NCBI GenBank assembly: GCA_016490735.1
Contig: JAEMWC010000119.1
Span: 721,001 to 785,000, forward strand
Origin: Pachyseris speciosa
Lineage: Eukaryota > Cnidaria > Anthozoa > Scleractinia > Pachyseridae
Direction of reading: 5' to 3'
Length of the DNA: 64,000 nucleotides
Shown piece after piece: positions 32,069-43,095 of this stretch; position 1 is the stretch's first letter; every line of letters starts with the position of its first letter. Made by a program: the position numbers and the translations under genes. The notes below the pieces were generated by a model, which worked only from the letters and a program-made list of their open reading frames with translations, was not told the DNA's origin and searched no databases.

Positions 32069-32767
32069 CTGTAGTGGGTGCACCATTCCCTGAGCTGCAA
32101 CGAACACTTTCTTGGAGAGCGAACAAAATCCTGCGAATGTCATTAATCTCTTGACGCATCAAGTCCATTTTTAAGCACATGTCCTCATATCTTGGCCCAT
32201 CCACTCGGCTAGGCAATCCACCACATCCCTCCTCTGCACAAGTGACTTTATAACTGTCGATTTCTGTTTGTTCCAATCCAAACTCAACAAGAATAGCACT
32301 TACTTCCTGCCACAGGGACGAAAACATTTTATTGTCAATGCTGGTTCTCGTCTGGTACAGCTGATCATGATGATACTTCAACCGAGAGATTTGTGCTTCA
32401 AGAGAGCTGGATCTTTCAGGTGGTTTGTGGCACCACTTTTGTGGGCTGCTGCGTAGTCCAGAAATTGTGGTCAAAATGATAAATAAAAGTTTGAAGTCAA
32501 AACTTTTGGACTCTGGTGTAGCTCCATCGCTTGGGAAAAGCTTCAGCCACTGGCGCTCGTTCAGTATTTTTTCATCCCGGAGTCCCTCTAGTGTTGATTT
32601 TTTGGCGTCGAGATGTCCCTTCAACTTTTCAGGAGGGTGGATTCTATCAAAAACTTTTCGTAGAGCGGCTGCTCCACCCTCTATCAGTAGCCTGTTGAGC
32701 TTTTTTGCATTTGCCTCTTCCTCAGAGAAGGTCAACGAGGGTGACGTCGCAGCCACATCTCTTGGAG
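32069..32767 (-). CDS. OTU/HEPN gene: DZIP3-type HEPN domain exon
   Basis: The exon follows acceptor TTCTTTAG (32768) in phase 1 and reads PRDVAATSPSLTF, then EEEANAKKLNRLLIEGGAAA, LRKVFDRIHPPEKL, LNERQWLKLFPS, FDFKLLFIILTTISGL, a helical ISRLKYHHDQLYQ segment and FSSLWQEVSAILVEFGLEQT. This order matches the HEPN domain of the DZIP3/hRUL138 type, which recurs in cnidarian, sea-urchin and fish proteins linked to innate immunity or RNA binding. The end may be the donor GTTGGT at 32068 (phase 1, joining the repeat exon), an earlier donor at 32083, or a stop at 32058. The domain is about 160 residues, as expected. RNA binding or nuclease activity is not demonstrated. Confidence 0.8.
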
Positions 32768-33980
32768 CTAAAGAAAAGAAGATGCATAAAACATTGCAAA
32801 TATTACCACGGATTCACGCCTGCCTGGACAACAATATTTAGTTTCATTAACGTATCAAGAAAAGCGGCTCAAATTCGCAAACAAAAGATATTGTTATAGT
32901 TGATCGTTTTTGACCGTGTATGGTCAAAAACGATTTAGGCTAAAACAAAGACTTTTAACACGCGAGGGAAATTCAAAATTTCCGATTACTATTCACGCGG
33001 GAGACTTGAATCTTCGGCGAGACCGAAGTAACAATTTGCACCCTGGGGGAGGGACAGAGCTGTAATTGACACGACGAAACCAACAACGCTGGGGTGAGGT
33101 GTGAGCGAAAGTTCTGTTCGCGAGGCATACTCCAGCTGAGTTGATCGGATATCAAAGCAGAAAAATAATAATATGCCGGGTAACTATTTAGATAAAGGTT
33201 AGAGCTACTCATACTAAATTTAAAGTTTGTGCACCTCCCCAGATTTAACGGAAGTCAGAAGGATGAGGCATAATAATTTTTATAACGGCAGATGAGATGA
33301 GATCCGTTCAGAATTTTTCAAAAAGGTTTATTTCATATTGTGAATTTTAGAGCTTTTCTTCATTTCATAAGGCAGTCTAATAACTCAACGTCACACTAGC
33401 TGACATTTTACAAGATCAAAATGAATAACTAATAAAAAACTGGATGACACGTTAAGTGACCAATGACTTTGATCTAAGGTCCAGTAACGTTTTAGTCTAC
33501 TCGTCTCATCAAAGACCGCACCTAAAAAGTAATGTCGATCAGTGAATTTGTTTGTTGTGTTCCGTTTTTCAAGTGCTCACTGGAGTATCCCTAATGTTCA
33601 AATGCTAGTCTTGTAAATAGATGAAACAAAGTTGATTAGGCCAGACATTTGTGGTAGAGGAGGAATGTTCTCCTCTCCACTTTCAACAAATTGACGCTAA
33701 ATTGTTGGAAATAATCACTAGATTCCAAATTTTGTTTTGAAACATGGAAATAACATTTAAGTTGACAAAAAAAATTGATATCATTATCATCTATTTTCAC
33801 TTTTACATTTCCTGGGCACCACCATTTGGATTTCGTGACGTCATTCGGTTGCCCAATTGTTTAACACAAAAGAGTTTCTGCTTTATTTACTTCCGACAAT
33901 AGCTACATTCAAACAGTTAAATATTATTTTCACGTTTTAAACTAAATTTTAGAATCTAGTAATTATTTCCAACAATTTAC
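32768..33980. other. Intron of the OTU/HEPN gene
   Basis: AT-rich, with no exon, RNA or repeat boundary that I recognise. Confidence 0.45.
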
Positions 33981-34286
33981 CATCAAGTTGTTGTAAAAGT
34001 GGAGGTGCATTATAATTCTGCTCATATTTACCAGGGAATGCATTTGTAACAGGTTTCGTAACACTACTCCTGGCTTCATTATTGTCCTCATATTTCGCTG
34101 CACCAATTCTTTCAACAAAGCCACTGCCCTTGTTATTGGATAGCGTTTTGTGGTCCCCAATATTCGTTTCATCTGGTATTTCATCCTCTCCAATTTCAGC
34201 TGGAAAAGTAGGTTTGTAGGTTGAGTGGCCATTTACAAAAGGTGATGCCCCACTAGGTGACTCACTTGCAGCCGGACGTGGAACAC
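33981..34286 (-). CDS. OTU/HEPN gene: hydrophilic linker exon
   Basis: Acceptor CCTTTAG (34287) and donor GTAAATTG (33980) bound a 306-nt exon, phase 1 on both sides. It encodes VPRPAASESPSGASPFVNG and continues as a polar, acidic linker ending in a QNYNAPPLLQQLDG segment. The frame is open throughout and fits the phase of the HEPN exon downstream (GAT G joined to CT CCA). No domain is visible; it probably tethers OTU to HEPN. Confidence 0.6.
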
Positions 34287-34969
34287 CTAAAGGAACACAG
34301 AATAAAAAAAATCAAGAGGTTTCAAACTTCGATATTGCGCTCCTCAGGCCAGCTACGTCAACATGGATCCAGGCTGTGTGTTTTTCTGTGTTATCGTTCC
34401 TTGCTTTTTAAATTCTGAAGTACATCTTCACTGCAAACTGGAAAAAGATTGTCAGTCATTTCGTTGTTGCTAATGTTCAACTTTGCAGTATGCTCATTTG
34501 CCGTTGACATGGAAACGTCACAGGTAATCCTTCGGGTACAATTTGGGATCATACTGCTCCCAAACAATCGGAACTTAGTAATTTTGTCAAATTTATTATA
34601 ATGCTAGAAGTATAACATGACGCACACAGATTCAGAATGACCCTATAGAACAGTAGCAGCTTAAACCAAAGATAAGGAAAGCGAGGATAGAAAAGGTCAT
34701 GATTTTAGGAAAAAGAGACTTCAATGGTAGTCTTTTCACTAGAGAAAAAGTAAGCTTAGGAATATTTCAAGTCAAGTAATTTTTTGATACTGAAAGTAAA
34801 TTTTTCTGACTTAACGCTTCACACACAAATGATGTTTTTTTTTACTTCAAGATCTAACTTAAGATGATCTTCCCACGCAGTTATTAATTATTAAGTTTGA
34901 CTGACAGGCTTCGCCCACCTCAAAGCTCAAGAAACCGCAAGTTGGCTAAGTTGGTTGTAAGGATGAAAT

Positions 34970-35385
34970 CGTAAATGGTTTGAACCCAGGAGTCATATCA
35001 TAACTAAGTCGTCCAGGTGAGTGTAGTCCTGAGAAGGACTGTTTGTGGTGACATTGACTGACGTTTCGACAACCTGAGCAGAAGTCATCATCAGAGAAGT
35101 GATTGGAGTAACGTGAAGAGATGGTATATCTGATTGGTCAACGAAGTCGTGATGTTATTGGTTGTCTGTCAGTTAAGCCGTGATGTTATTGGCTGTGAAG
35201 ACTGTAAACCATGATTGGTGCGTTTCGATCCGTCTTTTGTTAGTCAATCCGTACGTCAATCCATAGGTGTATTGTCAGTCAAAGTCGGTTTGTCTATTGT
35301 TTCTCTGTTGTTGGTATCGTCAATAAGTCGTTTGTAAGGTGCAGGAAGCCTGTTGGCAACGGTTCAGTTCAACATGTGTTGCTTA
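34970..35385 (-). repeat. Penelope-like 3' tail with hammerhead-like core
   Basis: The minus-strand relative of the tail at 28460-28796 (GTCAATGTCACC, AACCCAGGAGTCATATCATA in inverse). It contains CTCTGATGATGACTTC and GTCGAAACGTCAGTC, which resemble a hammerhead core with a very short stem III; stem I pairing is poor. It lies in an intron of the OTU/HEPN gene. Confidence 0.55.
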
Positions 35386-35398
35386 AGTATATCAACTT

Positions 35399-35664
35399 TG
35401 AATATGTGAATGATCATCGCAGTTATGAACACTACTTATACAGCAGTGAAAACAAAGCCTGAAAAAAATTCAGGCTTGTACGGGATATATTACGAACCAA
35501 GCGGCCAGCTCCCAGATGGCTTGTTAGCTCAGTTGGTATAGCACTGCACTGGTATCCCAGAGGTTGTGAGTTCGAATCCCGTACAAGCCTTAATTTTTTT
35601 TCAGGCTTTGTTTTCACTGCTGTATAAGTAGTGTTCATAACTGCGATCATCATTCACATATTCA
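35399..35664 (+). mobile_element. Foldback element with tRNA-like core, 266 bp
   Basis: Arms of about 85 bp are inverse copies: TGAATATGTGAATGATCATC, CAGCAGTGAAAACAAAGCCT and TTCAGGCTTGTACGGG on the left, and their complements at 35580-35664. The core at 35519-35588 is a tRNA-like sequence with 7-bp acceptor GGCTTGT/ACAAGCC, A box TTAGCTCAGTTGGTA and B box GTGAGTTCGAATCCC. The D and T stems have mismatches and the anticodon arm is not readable, so it is not a tRNA gene. The arrangement joins a polymerase III promoter to DNA-transposon-like ends. Confidence 0.7.
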
Positions 35665-35849
35665 TTTCTTTATTCCACAGTTCAAATATATGATTTTTAT
35701 ATATTCATTCCCATATATATCAACTTTGGTGGTCAATTTTCAAATGTGTCATGATTCCATCACAGAGTGGGGGGAGTAGCAGGCTGGGCATGAATAGAAC
35801 AACTGCTGTGAAAATTCCTGGTCAACAAAGGGAGAAGGGCTCCTATCTA

Positions 35850-36042
35850 ATTATTAGATATGTTCTTTATTATTTTATATAGTCATTGTAGCCTAAGGAT
35901 TTTATTATTGTAAATTCTAAAGATTATTGTACGTTTTAAGTAGGATAGTGTCCCCAATTAGTAAGCCTATTATAGGCTAGCTAGAAGATTGACAATGAAA
36001 TAAAGTTATTAATATTATTATTATTATTATTATTATTATTAT
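35850..36042 (+). repeat. Probable LINE 3' tail ending in (TTA)n
   Basis: The segment ends GACAATGAAATAAAGTTATT followed by a TTA microsatellite (36003-36042). The same AAATAAAGTTAT end, with a different short repeat, closes the LINE at 36720-37660, so this is likely another non-LTR 3' end. Confidence 0.5.
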
Positions 36043-36225
36043 GATACATGATTGCATCATGCCACACCCTGGCCCTCTCGCTCTCCCTCCAGTCTTGGAG
36101 CTTAGAGTGACATCATCAGCTGGAGTCCATTTGTTGGAACATAAGAAAATGATTCTGTTGTGGGAAGAGACTTGAAGAACTCAAAAGTTTACTATGATAA
36201 CAATATGTAGACAAGTGAACCTTAC

Positions 36226-36505
36226 CATGCTTGGGTCGCAGGCTAACATAGTGAAGTTCACTAACATGCCCCACCACCAGCTCCTTGTTGTTCCTAACAG
36301 GACATTCTGGTTGTGGGCGGATGACTCGCTCATGTGCTTGTGACAGGTCGCTGACCACCCTTATCCTTACTCCATAATAGTTTGCCACAGCATAGAGAAT
36401 CATGTTATCCCCCCATATGCCGTCTTTCGCCATATTTTCTAGGTATTCATCCCATGGGGGGCGTTTCTCACTCTCGAGAAAACCAAAAAGTTCTGTTCCA
36501 CAGGC
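36226..36505 (-). CDS. OTU/HEPN gene: OTU domain, C-terminal half
   Basis: Acceptor GTTACAG (36506) and donor GTAAGG (36225) bound a 280-nt exon, phase 0 in and phase 1 out, which fits both neighbours. It reads CGTELFGFLESEKRPPWDEY, LENMAKDGIWGDNMILYAVA, NYYGVRIRVVSDLS and finally VVGHVSELHYVSLRPKH. The W-E/D-Y..NM..DG.WGD motif, the hydrophobic GV-I-V strand and the terminal HYVSL with the expected catalytic His are typical of OTU deubiquitinases. With the exon at 38323-38558 the domain is about 140 residues, the usual OTU length. It would cleave ubiquitin or a related modifier if active. Confidence 0.8.
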
Positions 36506-36719
36506 CTGTAACAGAAGTGCAATTTCTATTATCATTAATAAGTTGAATAAAATAATGGTGTATGAAAATGATACATTTCAGCAATACCTCTACCCTTCTT
36601 CAGCAGAAGTGATGACCACCCTTATGAAAGGAGTACATCTGCCTTCAAGTCTCAAGAGAAAAACCAGGGGAACCATTTGCTATATTGGCTTACTATTACA
36701 AAATATGTTTTAGACAATG

Positions 36720-37660
36720 GAAACATTTCGGGTTACACCTGTTTATATTAAAAAACTTCTTTTGGTCTGACCTCTTAGTTTATGCTAATTGCATCCAGAC
36801 AGAAGTTATGGAATCTTTCAGATTGTCCTTCTGTAACAATAACTAACATGACCGTGGAGCAGGTAGCATCAACTAAATCTCTTGGGGTCTGCATCGATCA
36901 AACTTTAAATTGGGAAAGTCATATAGAAAATATCTGCAAAAAGATTGCTTCTGCCATTGGTGCAATAAAGCGCATACGACATCAAATCCCTTTTAATATT
37001 GTAGTCAATGTTTGTAATAGCCTTGGTCAGCCTCACTTCGATTATTGTAGTGAGGAGTGGGGAAACTGTAACAAAGGCCTTTCTGATAGACTTCAAAAGC
37101 TTCAAAATCGGGCTGCCCGCATTTTGATGTCAGTAATTTGAATGAATTGTTCTGGGCATTACGGAGGTGACTCTGGCATCAAAGATTAGAAAAGAAATCT
37201 ATTATGTTGTACAAAATCTTACATTACATGATGCCTGAATATTTAAGATCAAGTTTTGTTTTTCGTGATAGTGAGAATTCTTATCATTAATTTTGAGGAA
37301 TACTGAAAACTCACTAGCTCTTCCAAAACCCTGCACTGATTATCTAAAGAGAAGCCTTTCGTACAGTGGAGCTCAGTTGTGGAACAGTTTACCCCTGGAA
37401 TTAACACAAGCGACTTCCTTGAGAGATTTTAAGACTAAATTGAGTCGCCACAGTTTTAAGTAAGTTTTAAGTAGTTTAAGTAAGATTTTAAACACGCCCT
37501 CCAAGAAAAGCAGCCTTTATTGTTTTTTACTGTTTATATTTTTTATTCTCTTGTGATTGTAATTAAGTAGATAGAGAGTTAGTTGATAATAATTAATTAA
37601 GCTGATGGAAATACCGTGTATAAATAAAGTTATCTTATCTATCTTATCTTATCTTAAACC
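36720..37660 (+). pseudogene. 3' end of a non-LTR retrotransposon (LINE)
   Basis: The frame 36782-37141 encodes the region after the RT catalytic box: KSLGVCIDQTLNWESHIENI, KKIASAIGAIKRIRH, FDYCSEEWGNCNKGLSDRLQ and KLQNRAARILMS, a typical end of CR1/L2/jockey-like pol proteins. A stop follows, and the remaining C-terminal stretch is legible only across several frames (AQLWNS-like near 37370, DFKTKLSRH-like near 37430). It ends in AAATAAAGTTATC and a (TTATC)n tail at 37630-37660. It is a 5'-truncated dead copy inside an intron of the OTU/HEPN gene. Confidence 0.75.
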
Positions 37661-38322
37661 AGCTTAATTTAAATTACCTCCACTTGTTCCCAATCCCCCT
37701 CCTCGTTTACGCCGGTCACGCACACTATGCAATTTCAGAGTTTTGATTGGCTCAGTCGATATAGCATATCAGCCATGATATAGTGTACATCAAATACTGG
37801 CCTTCCATTCACGATAAAATCAGCCAGATCTGGTAAAATTTATAGGAGCAATTTGTCATTCCACTCAATGTTCACTGTTGGATAGACACTATAACATAAT
37901 CACAGCCAATAAAATTGGCACTAAAAACCTAACTGGTAAATTAATCTGTCTTCCCAACAAGTACTTGTAAGATACAGTAATTGAACAGCTTGGCAAAATA
38001 AGCATAGACCTGTCTTTTGGACATGATAAGCAGTCTGTAGACCAAAGGAGAGACAATTTTATAGAAATTTGGATTTTAGCACCAAGCTTTTTTATTGTTT
38101 ACCACCACAAGAAAGTACTTTTCATAAGCTTGATTATATTATTTAACAGTGTTAAATGTTAGCATCTCTTTCACAATTGCCCTGGGCAATGAAAGGGTCA
38201 AAAGTTGAAGTGTTAAATACCGTGTCTGCCACAGTGATTGGCCTTGCAGTTTTTTTTATTTGCCTTAATAAAGTTTCAATCACAATTTGCTCAAGCAATA
38301 CAAAGAGTTCATTGTAACTGAC

Positions 38323-38558
38323 CGGCATCCTTGGGTTGTTTCTGAGGTATTCCACACTTGACTGCCTCAACTCTTTATGAGAAACTGTACAGATTTCCTT
38401 CAGAGCCAGTTGATCGGACAGTGCAATGAACATGCAATTTCCTTTCCCTTCATTATCAAAAACTTCGTAATCTTTCTCTGAGGCAATTCTTTTTAAGTCT
38501 GCTACTAGGTTCGTTTTGCTTGCTGAGAGTTGTCCTTCTTTAGGATGATGTTGGACTT
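38323..38558 (-). CDS. OTU/HEPN gene: OTU domain, catalytic-Cys half
   Basis: Acceptor TTCTCCAG (38559) and donor GTCAGT (38322) bound a 236-nt exon, phase 1 in and phase 0 out. It reads EVQHHPKEGQLSASKTN, LVADLKRIASEKDYEVFDNE and GKGNCMFIALSDQLAL, followed by SHKELRQSSVEYLRNNP. GNC-x-F-x-A is the OTU cysteine loop with the catalytic Cys present. The Asp that normally precedes it (DGNC) is Lys here, with Asp a few residues earlier. ALSDQL and the following helix are also typical. The next exon (36226-36505) supplies the His. Confidence 0.8.
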
Positions 38559-39461
38559 CTGGAGAATTAAAAATACATAACTTAAACTTTCTGGTCTTGA
38601 TATTAAACTGAAGTATCTAGGTAAAACAAAAAAAAAAAGAGAATGTGATTAAAAATTACCAGGCCTTTGTGATCAAGGGCACTTGCCATAGCTGAAACCT
38701 CATCAACAGATTTTGTTTTTAGTTTCAAGTATGATTAGTAATACTTGTTAACAACTTGTATTTATACGTTCCCTATTCATGGTAGTCATTAAATAAGCTT
38801 TTTTCAGTCTGGAATTGTCTCTTGCTCTGTTTGTGAGGCATTTCAGTTTATATTTGAATGGGGGATCACTACTGATACCTGCATTCTGGTCCACTTCACT
38901 TCCACTTCCAGCTTGACTACCATAAAATTCCAAAAGTAACAGCCCCTGTTACTTTCAGATTTAGCTGGCCAAAGGGGCCGCTACTTTCAGGATGGTTAAA
39001 AAATGTTCCTAATTCAGCGGTAGTTTTACACAAAGAGGACGCGTAACTGCGCATATTAAAGTTGATCAAAATTGAGACAATTTCTCATCTGCTCTGTACA
39101 CGTCTTGGCTATGTTATTAGTGTCCTAAGATATATATTCACATGTTTTATTTCTCTAATTACGATCGATGGCCCAAGCTTATTGGTGATTTTCATGGTAA
39201 ATATGAAAGAGGAAACATATTTTTTGCATTCTAGTGACGGAGGGGTTACTTTCGGGGTTCAATAGGAAGGTAAAAAATTAATGATACCTTTGGGGGAGGG
39301 GGGTGAATTACTTTTAGAATTCTACAGAACTATCTTTGCTTGTCACTGCACTACATGTAGCAACTTCATTCAGGCTTTTTTCAATGATGACAGGTGATGA
39401 TTTCTGGTCCCCTATAGTCTGCCGTTTTGAACCCTTCCTCCAAACTCATTAACATCTTCAC
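38559..39461. other. Intron; one tiny exon possible
   Basis: A 36-nt stretch near 38880-38920 on the minus strand (GSGSEVDQNAG, after a weak AG and before GTATCA) would fit phase 1 on both sides, but it is too short to trust. Confidence 0.3.
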
Positions 39462-39557
39462 CTGGACTTCTGCCTTTGTAACTTGACAATTCTTTGGGGG
39501 ACATCTCACTTTTTCCTGTTGGTACATCATTTTTAATGCTACTGATGTTGACAGATT
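39462..39557 (-). CDS. OTU/HEPN gene: short linker exon
   Basis: Acceptor TTCTTTAG (39558) and donor GTGAAG (39461) bound 96 nt, phase 1 on both sides, encoding SVNISSIKNDVPTGKSEMS and then PKELSSYKGRSPG. It is polar and low in hydrophobic residues like the other linker exons of this gene. Support comes from splice sites and matching phase only. Confidence 0.45.
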
Positions 39558-40853
39558 CTAAAGAAAGTGACAGACAGCAATTTAAAAATCAGTCTAAGAT
39601 TAATATAACTGATGTGCACTACAATTAGTTTGCGAGCGAATAAATATGTGAAATGATACCACAACAAACTACAGATAAACAACAATGAACAACAAAGAAG
39701 GTCCTTTCAGTTCAGTGTGCATCACTGTCAGTAAAAATCTTCCTCTCATTTAAGATTTATTTACATTTTGCATAATTATTATGTGTGTCCTTGGTTTTTA
39801 CTCCCTATATACACAGTCAAGTTGTATAGTGTAATATCAGAGCAGTTATATTATCAGATTACCAGCAAGGTATCCATACTGCTCCCTAAAGACCGCTGAA
39901 ACTCAGTAACAATATTTATGGTATAAAAACTATAGACATGTTGTTAACTGGACCTCTTATTTTCTTTGTTCTCAGGTGGACCAAGATAACTAATAATAAT
40001 TTCATTTACAGTATTATTTAAAACCCTGCATGCCAGTATTTCTAACTGGTTGTTGTTTGGCATCCTTAAAAACACTAGCTTAAACATGTGTTGTGAACAA
40101 ATTGATAAAAAACAAGAAATTCTGAAAGAATTTGTAAGTGGCCTTTTTGACCATCCAAGTCAGATCAATGCACAGGACATATATAGTTCAAGTGGATCGT
40201 AATTCAGTTTTTGCCACCTTTCAGTTTGCATGACAGACAATTCGTGACTCTGAACGATTAAGACTTTTAAAATTTGACAATGTGTAATGTTAGGGTCGGT
40301 GGTTCAAATCCCGACAGTCTAGTTGTTGTAAGTTGTTTTTTTTTTATTATTGATCTTTTTTTTTCTTTTCCTTTCACTTGTGTTTCTTTTTCCTTTTGTC
40401 AACACTTAAGCTGTAAACCGATTTGGCAATTTAACACAGAAAGGTGATGATCTGATTCTGTGGATATTTGCTACTTGAGAAACCAAGGCCAACTGTTGGT
40501 GAAGCTTGGCAAGACACTGGCACTTTGATTTGTTTGACAATTTCAACAAAAGCAAAGAATTTGGTCTAAACCAGCATCTTACATCCGTTGACGCGACGAT
40601 AAAAGACAACACTGCAAAGAAAAGCCATGTTCAAACAACACCACACAGTATTGCACCATCATGCTTAGCTAGTCCCACTACTCCGTCAACACTTGTTTAT
40701 CAAAGCAGGATCAAAAGGAACACGCTCAAATAAATAAATTTGTTTCCTATAAAATGTACATCAGATCCGTTCTGACTAAACCTTTCTTTTAAAAAGGCTT
40801 TCATGATTTCTGACTCTGACCCCTAAATAAATATTTTTGTGCAAGAGCCTTTC
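39558..40853. other. Intron; B-box-like remnant near 40290
   Basis: GGTCGGTGGTTCAAATCCCG near 40292 resembles a tRNA B box, probably a SINE remnant. The frames at 40406-40733 show no motif. Confidence 0.4.
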
Positions 40854-41085
40854 AATAGACCATTTTACAGTTGTCAGTGAAAGAGGGGCTGGGGGTGACC
40901 TTGTTTTGATAAAAAACCTACCTGCTTTTCTTATGTAAATCATGTTTTTCTTATTCTTACTAGTGCTTAATCAGCATAAATTCAATAAGAAAAGCAGGTA
41001 GGTTTGTATCAAAACAAGGTCACCCCTAGCCTTGCATTCAATCAAAGGCCAGGGTACCGAGCAAAGAACAATAAAATGGTCTATT
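40854..41085. mobile_element. Foldback MITE, 232 bp
   Basis: Ends AATAGACCATTTTACAG and ATAAAATGGTCTATT are inverse. Inward, GGGGTGACCTTGTTTTGATA and CCTACCTGCTTTTCTT pair with their complements at 40990-41035. The loop is about 50 bp. Non-coding. Confidence 0.75.
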
Positions 41086-42297
41086 TGTGTGAATTAGTCG
41101 ACCATGAACTAAATTCGTGTCATGAAACATTGCTTTGTATTCTATGGCCCCTTCTTTTTTTTAACAATAACAAACAGTTTAATCTTGAAATACACAATAA
41201 TTTTGCTCTCTCTTGTGGTGTAAAAGTTAATCCTTAACAAGAAATACAATGTGAGTCATATAACTTTCAAGTTGGTAAAGTTGTATATAGCAAACTGCAT
41301 ACCTGAAATGCAATTAAAGCTGTCGCCGTATGCTAAAATTGCTACTCACTCATAAAGAAATAGCAGTTTTATTTTACTGTTAACACAAAAATAGTTTCAG
41401 AATTCAAATAGCACATTGATTTAGCTTTCCAGAGATATAAAAATTATTGTAAAGCAATAAGTACAAAGCGAGATACAAATTTTTACGCTCACAATAAATT
41501 TCACTGAAAAAAAATTGTTTTGAATATTTAATGAGATGTTTGTTGTTACGCTAATTTTAGCACATGCAAAAATAACCGGTTTTGAATATTTAATAAGCTG
41601 TTTGTGGTTTAGCTGCACATGAAGGTACAAAAGTTAGCTTATTTGTAATGAATTGTTACACCTGAAGAATATAACAAGTAAAAAATTTTCATCTATCTGT
41701 CCAAAGTGTACATGTATTCAGCAGTAAACAAATTATTTTTGGAGATCTTCGTGTTTTGTGCAGTTTGGTATATCAAGCTATAACTTCTCAACTTTTCTTG
41801 CAATTCTCAAACCTTTTCAATATGTTGCTGAAAGCCAATAAAAAAAAAGTGCTATCAATTGAAAATTCCTTTGCTATGAAATGCATATTGAACTAATTCA
41901 ATTCTAACTAACCATTTCTTTTCCAAAGGCCTTTAGTTAACGATTCATGACTTTGGTGACCACTCCTGTTAATTATTACAAAATTTGCTGGCTAACGTAA
42001 CTGATGAGCAAGTGGCCCAATCTGATAAGGTGTGGACTATGGGCATTGAGATCTCAGAGTCGCACATTCAAGCCCCCGGCATTGCCAATATAAAATTCAT
42101 TTAATTTAGTTGTCATTGTTTCTTCCTCTGGCCAAGCGGAGCAAGGGGCAACTGATGGAGAAAACATCGAGAAAAAAAAAGGATAATGCAAGAAGCGGCT
42201 TGTCACCATAGCGACGGCCGCTTAATAATCATCATACATATGGAATCTTTTCTTCATAGCTACACTGTAAGTACCAACTTGTAAGCCTTGTTAGTAC
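41086..42297. other. Intron, AT-rich; weak tRNA-like remnant near 42000
   Basis: GATGAGCAAGTGGCCCAATC and GAGTCGCACATTCAAGCCC near 42004-42075 loosely resemble a degenerate tRNA-derived SINE head. No exon seen. Confidence 0.35.
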
Positions 42298-42498
42298 CTT
42301 TATCTGTATTTCCGTCCCTCTCACTAAGTAGCACTTTGTCTTTACTTTCTGTGACTTGTCGTTCATTTGCCGCTACCTGGTCTGGGTTCCCATCTTTCTT
42401 TGAAACTGGACAGGCTGCTTTACCCTCGTTTTTGTCTTTGCCAGTAACTGTTCCTGACAATGATTTGGGATGTGCCTGTCTTCTTCCAGATTCTTCCG
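42298..42498 (-). CDS. OTU/HEPN gene: Lys/Asp-rich linker exon
   Basis: Acceptor CTGAGCAG (42499) and donor GTACTA (42297) bound 201 nt, phase 1 on both sides. It encodes EESGRRQAHPKSLSGTVTG, KDKNEGKAACPVSKKDG and QVTESKDKVLLSERDGNTD. It is charged and disordered-looking with no recognisable domain. The open frame, splice sites and phase match the rest of the gene. Confidence 0.5.
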
Positions 42499-42619
42499 CT
42501 GCTCAGAAAGATAATACTAATTTTTAAATGGTGACTATGGAGTGACCAACACTTAAGACAGATCTTAGGCTTTTATGGTACCATTTTAAAGGTGTTGGCA
42601 TCATTCATGCTTGGCCTCA

Positions 42620-43095
42620 ATGACCTACACTCTAAGACAAATTACTTGTAACAACCTCCCCATTTCCCCTTCCCCAATGTTGAATTCACGTCAGTCACGC
42701 AGAATTATTGAAGTGTTAACAGTTTCAACTGGTCTGGAAAAAAATGTATTTATCACCAGGTCCTAAACTCTGCAAGTGTTTCTCGCCATAACTGTAATTT
42801 AAACACTTGTTTCTGCTGATCCTACCCATGGTGGTGACATTGTATTGCATTGCTGTCATGCACACTGGGAGTGAGCCTTTTGTATGAGGAACGATTATTA
42901 CTATGTTGGAGAATTAAAGAAAACAAATCAAGTCATGCTATAACACCCACTGGAGAAATCCTGTTCATTCATTCATGTTCTAATAGCTTATCAAAGAAAA
43001 CACTTAAAGAAATTCCAAGACAAATTAATTGTAACACCCTCCCCATTTGCCCTACCCCAATGTTGAATTCACATCAGTCACGCAGAAAAAAAAAT
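42620..43095. repeat. Direct repeat of about 80 bp, two copies
   Basis: CAACCTCCCCATTTCCCCTT-type blocks ending CAGTCACGCAGAA occur at about 42625-42705 and 43015-43090, with AATGTTGAATTCAC shared. A weaker relative lies near 37680-37730. A separate pair, CAGTCTGTAG(A/G)CCAAAGGAG, occurs at 38030 and 43720. No gene is seen from 42499 to 44321. Confidence 0.5.
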
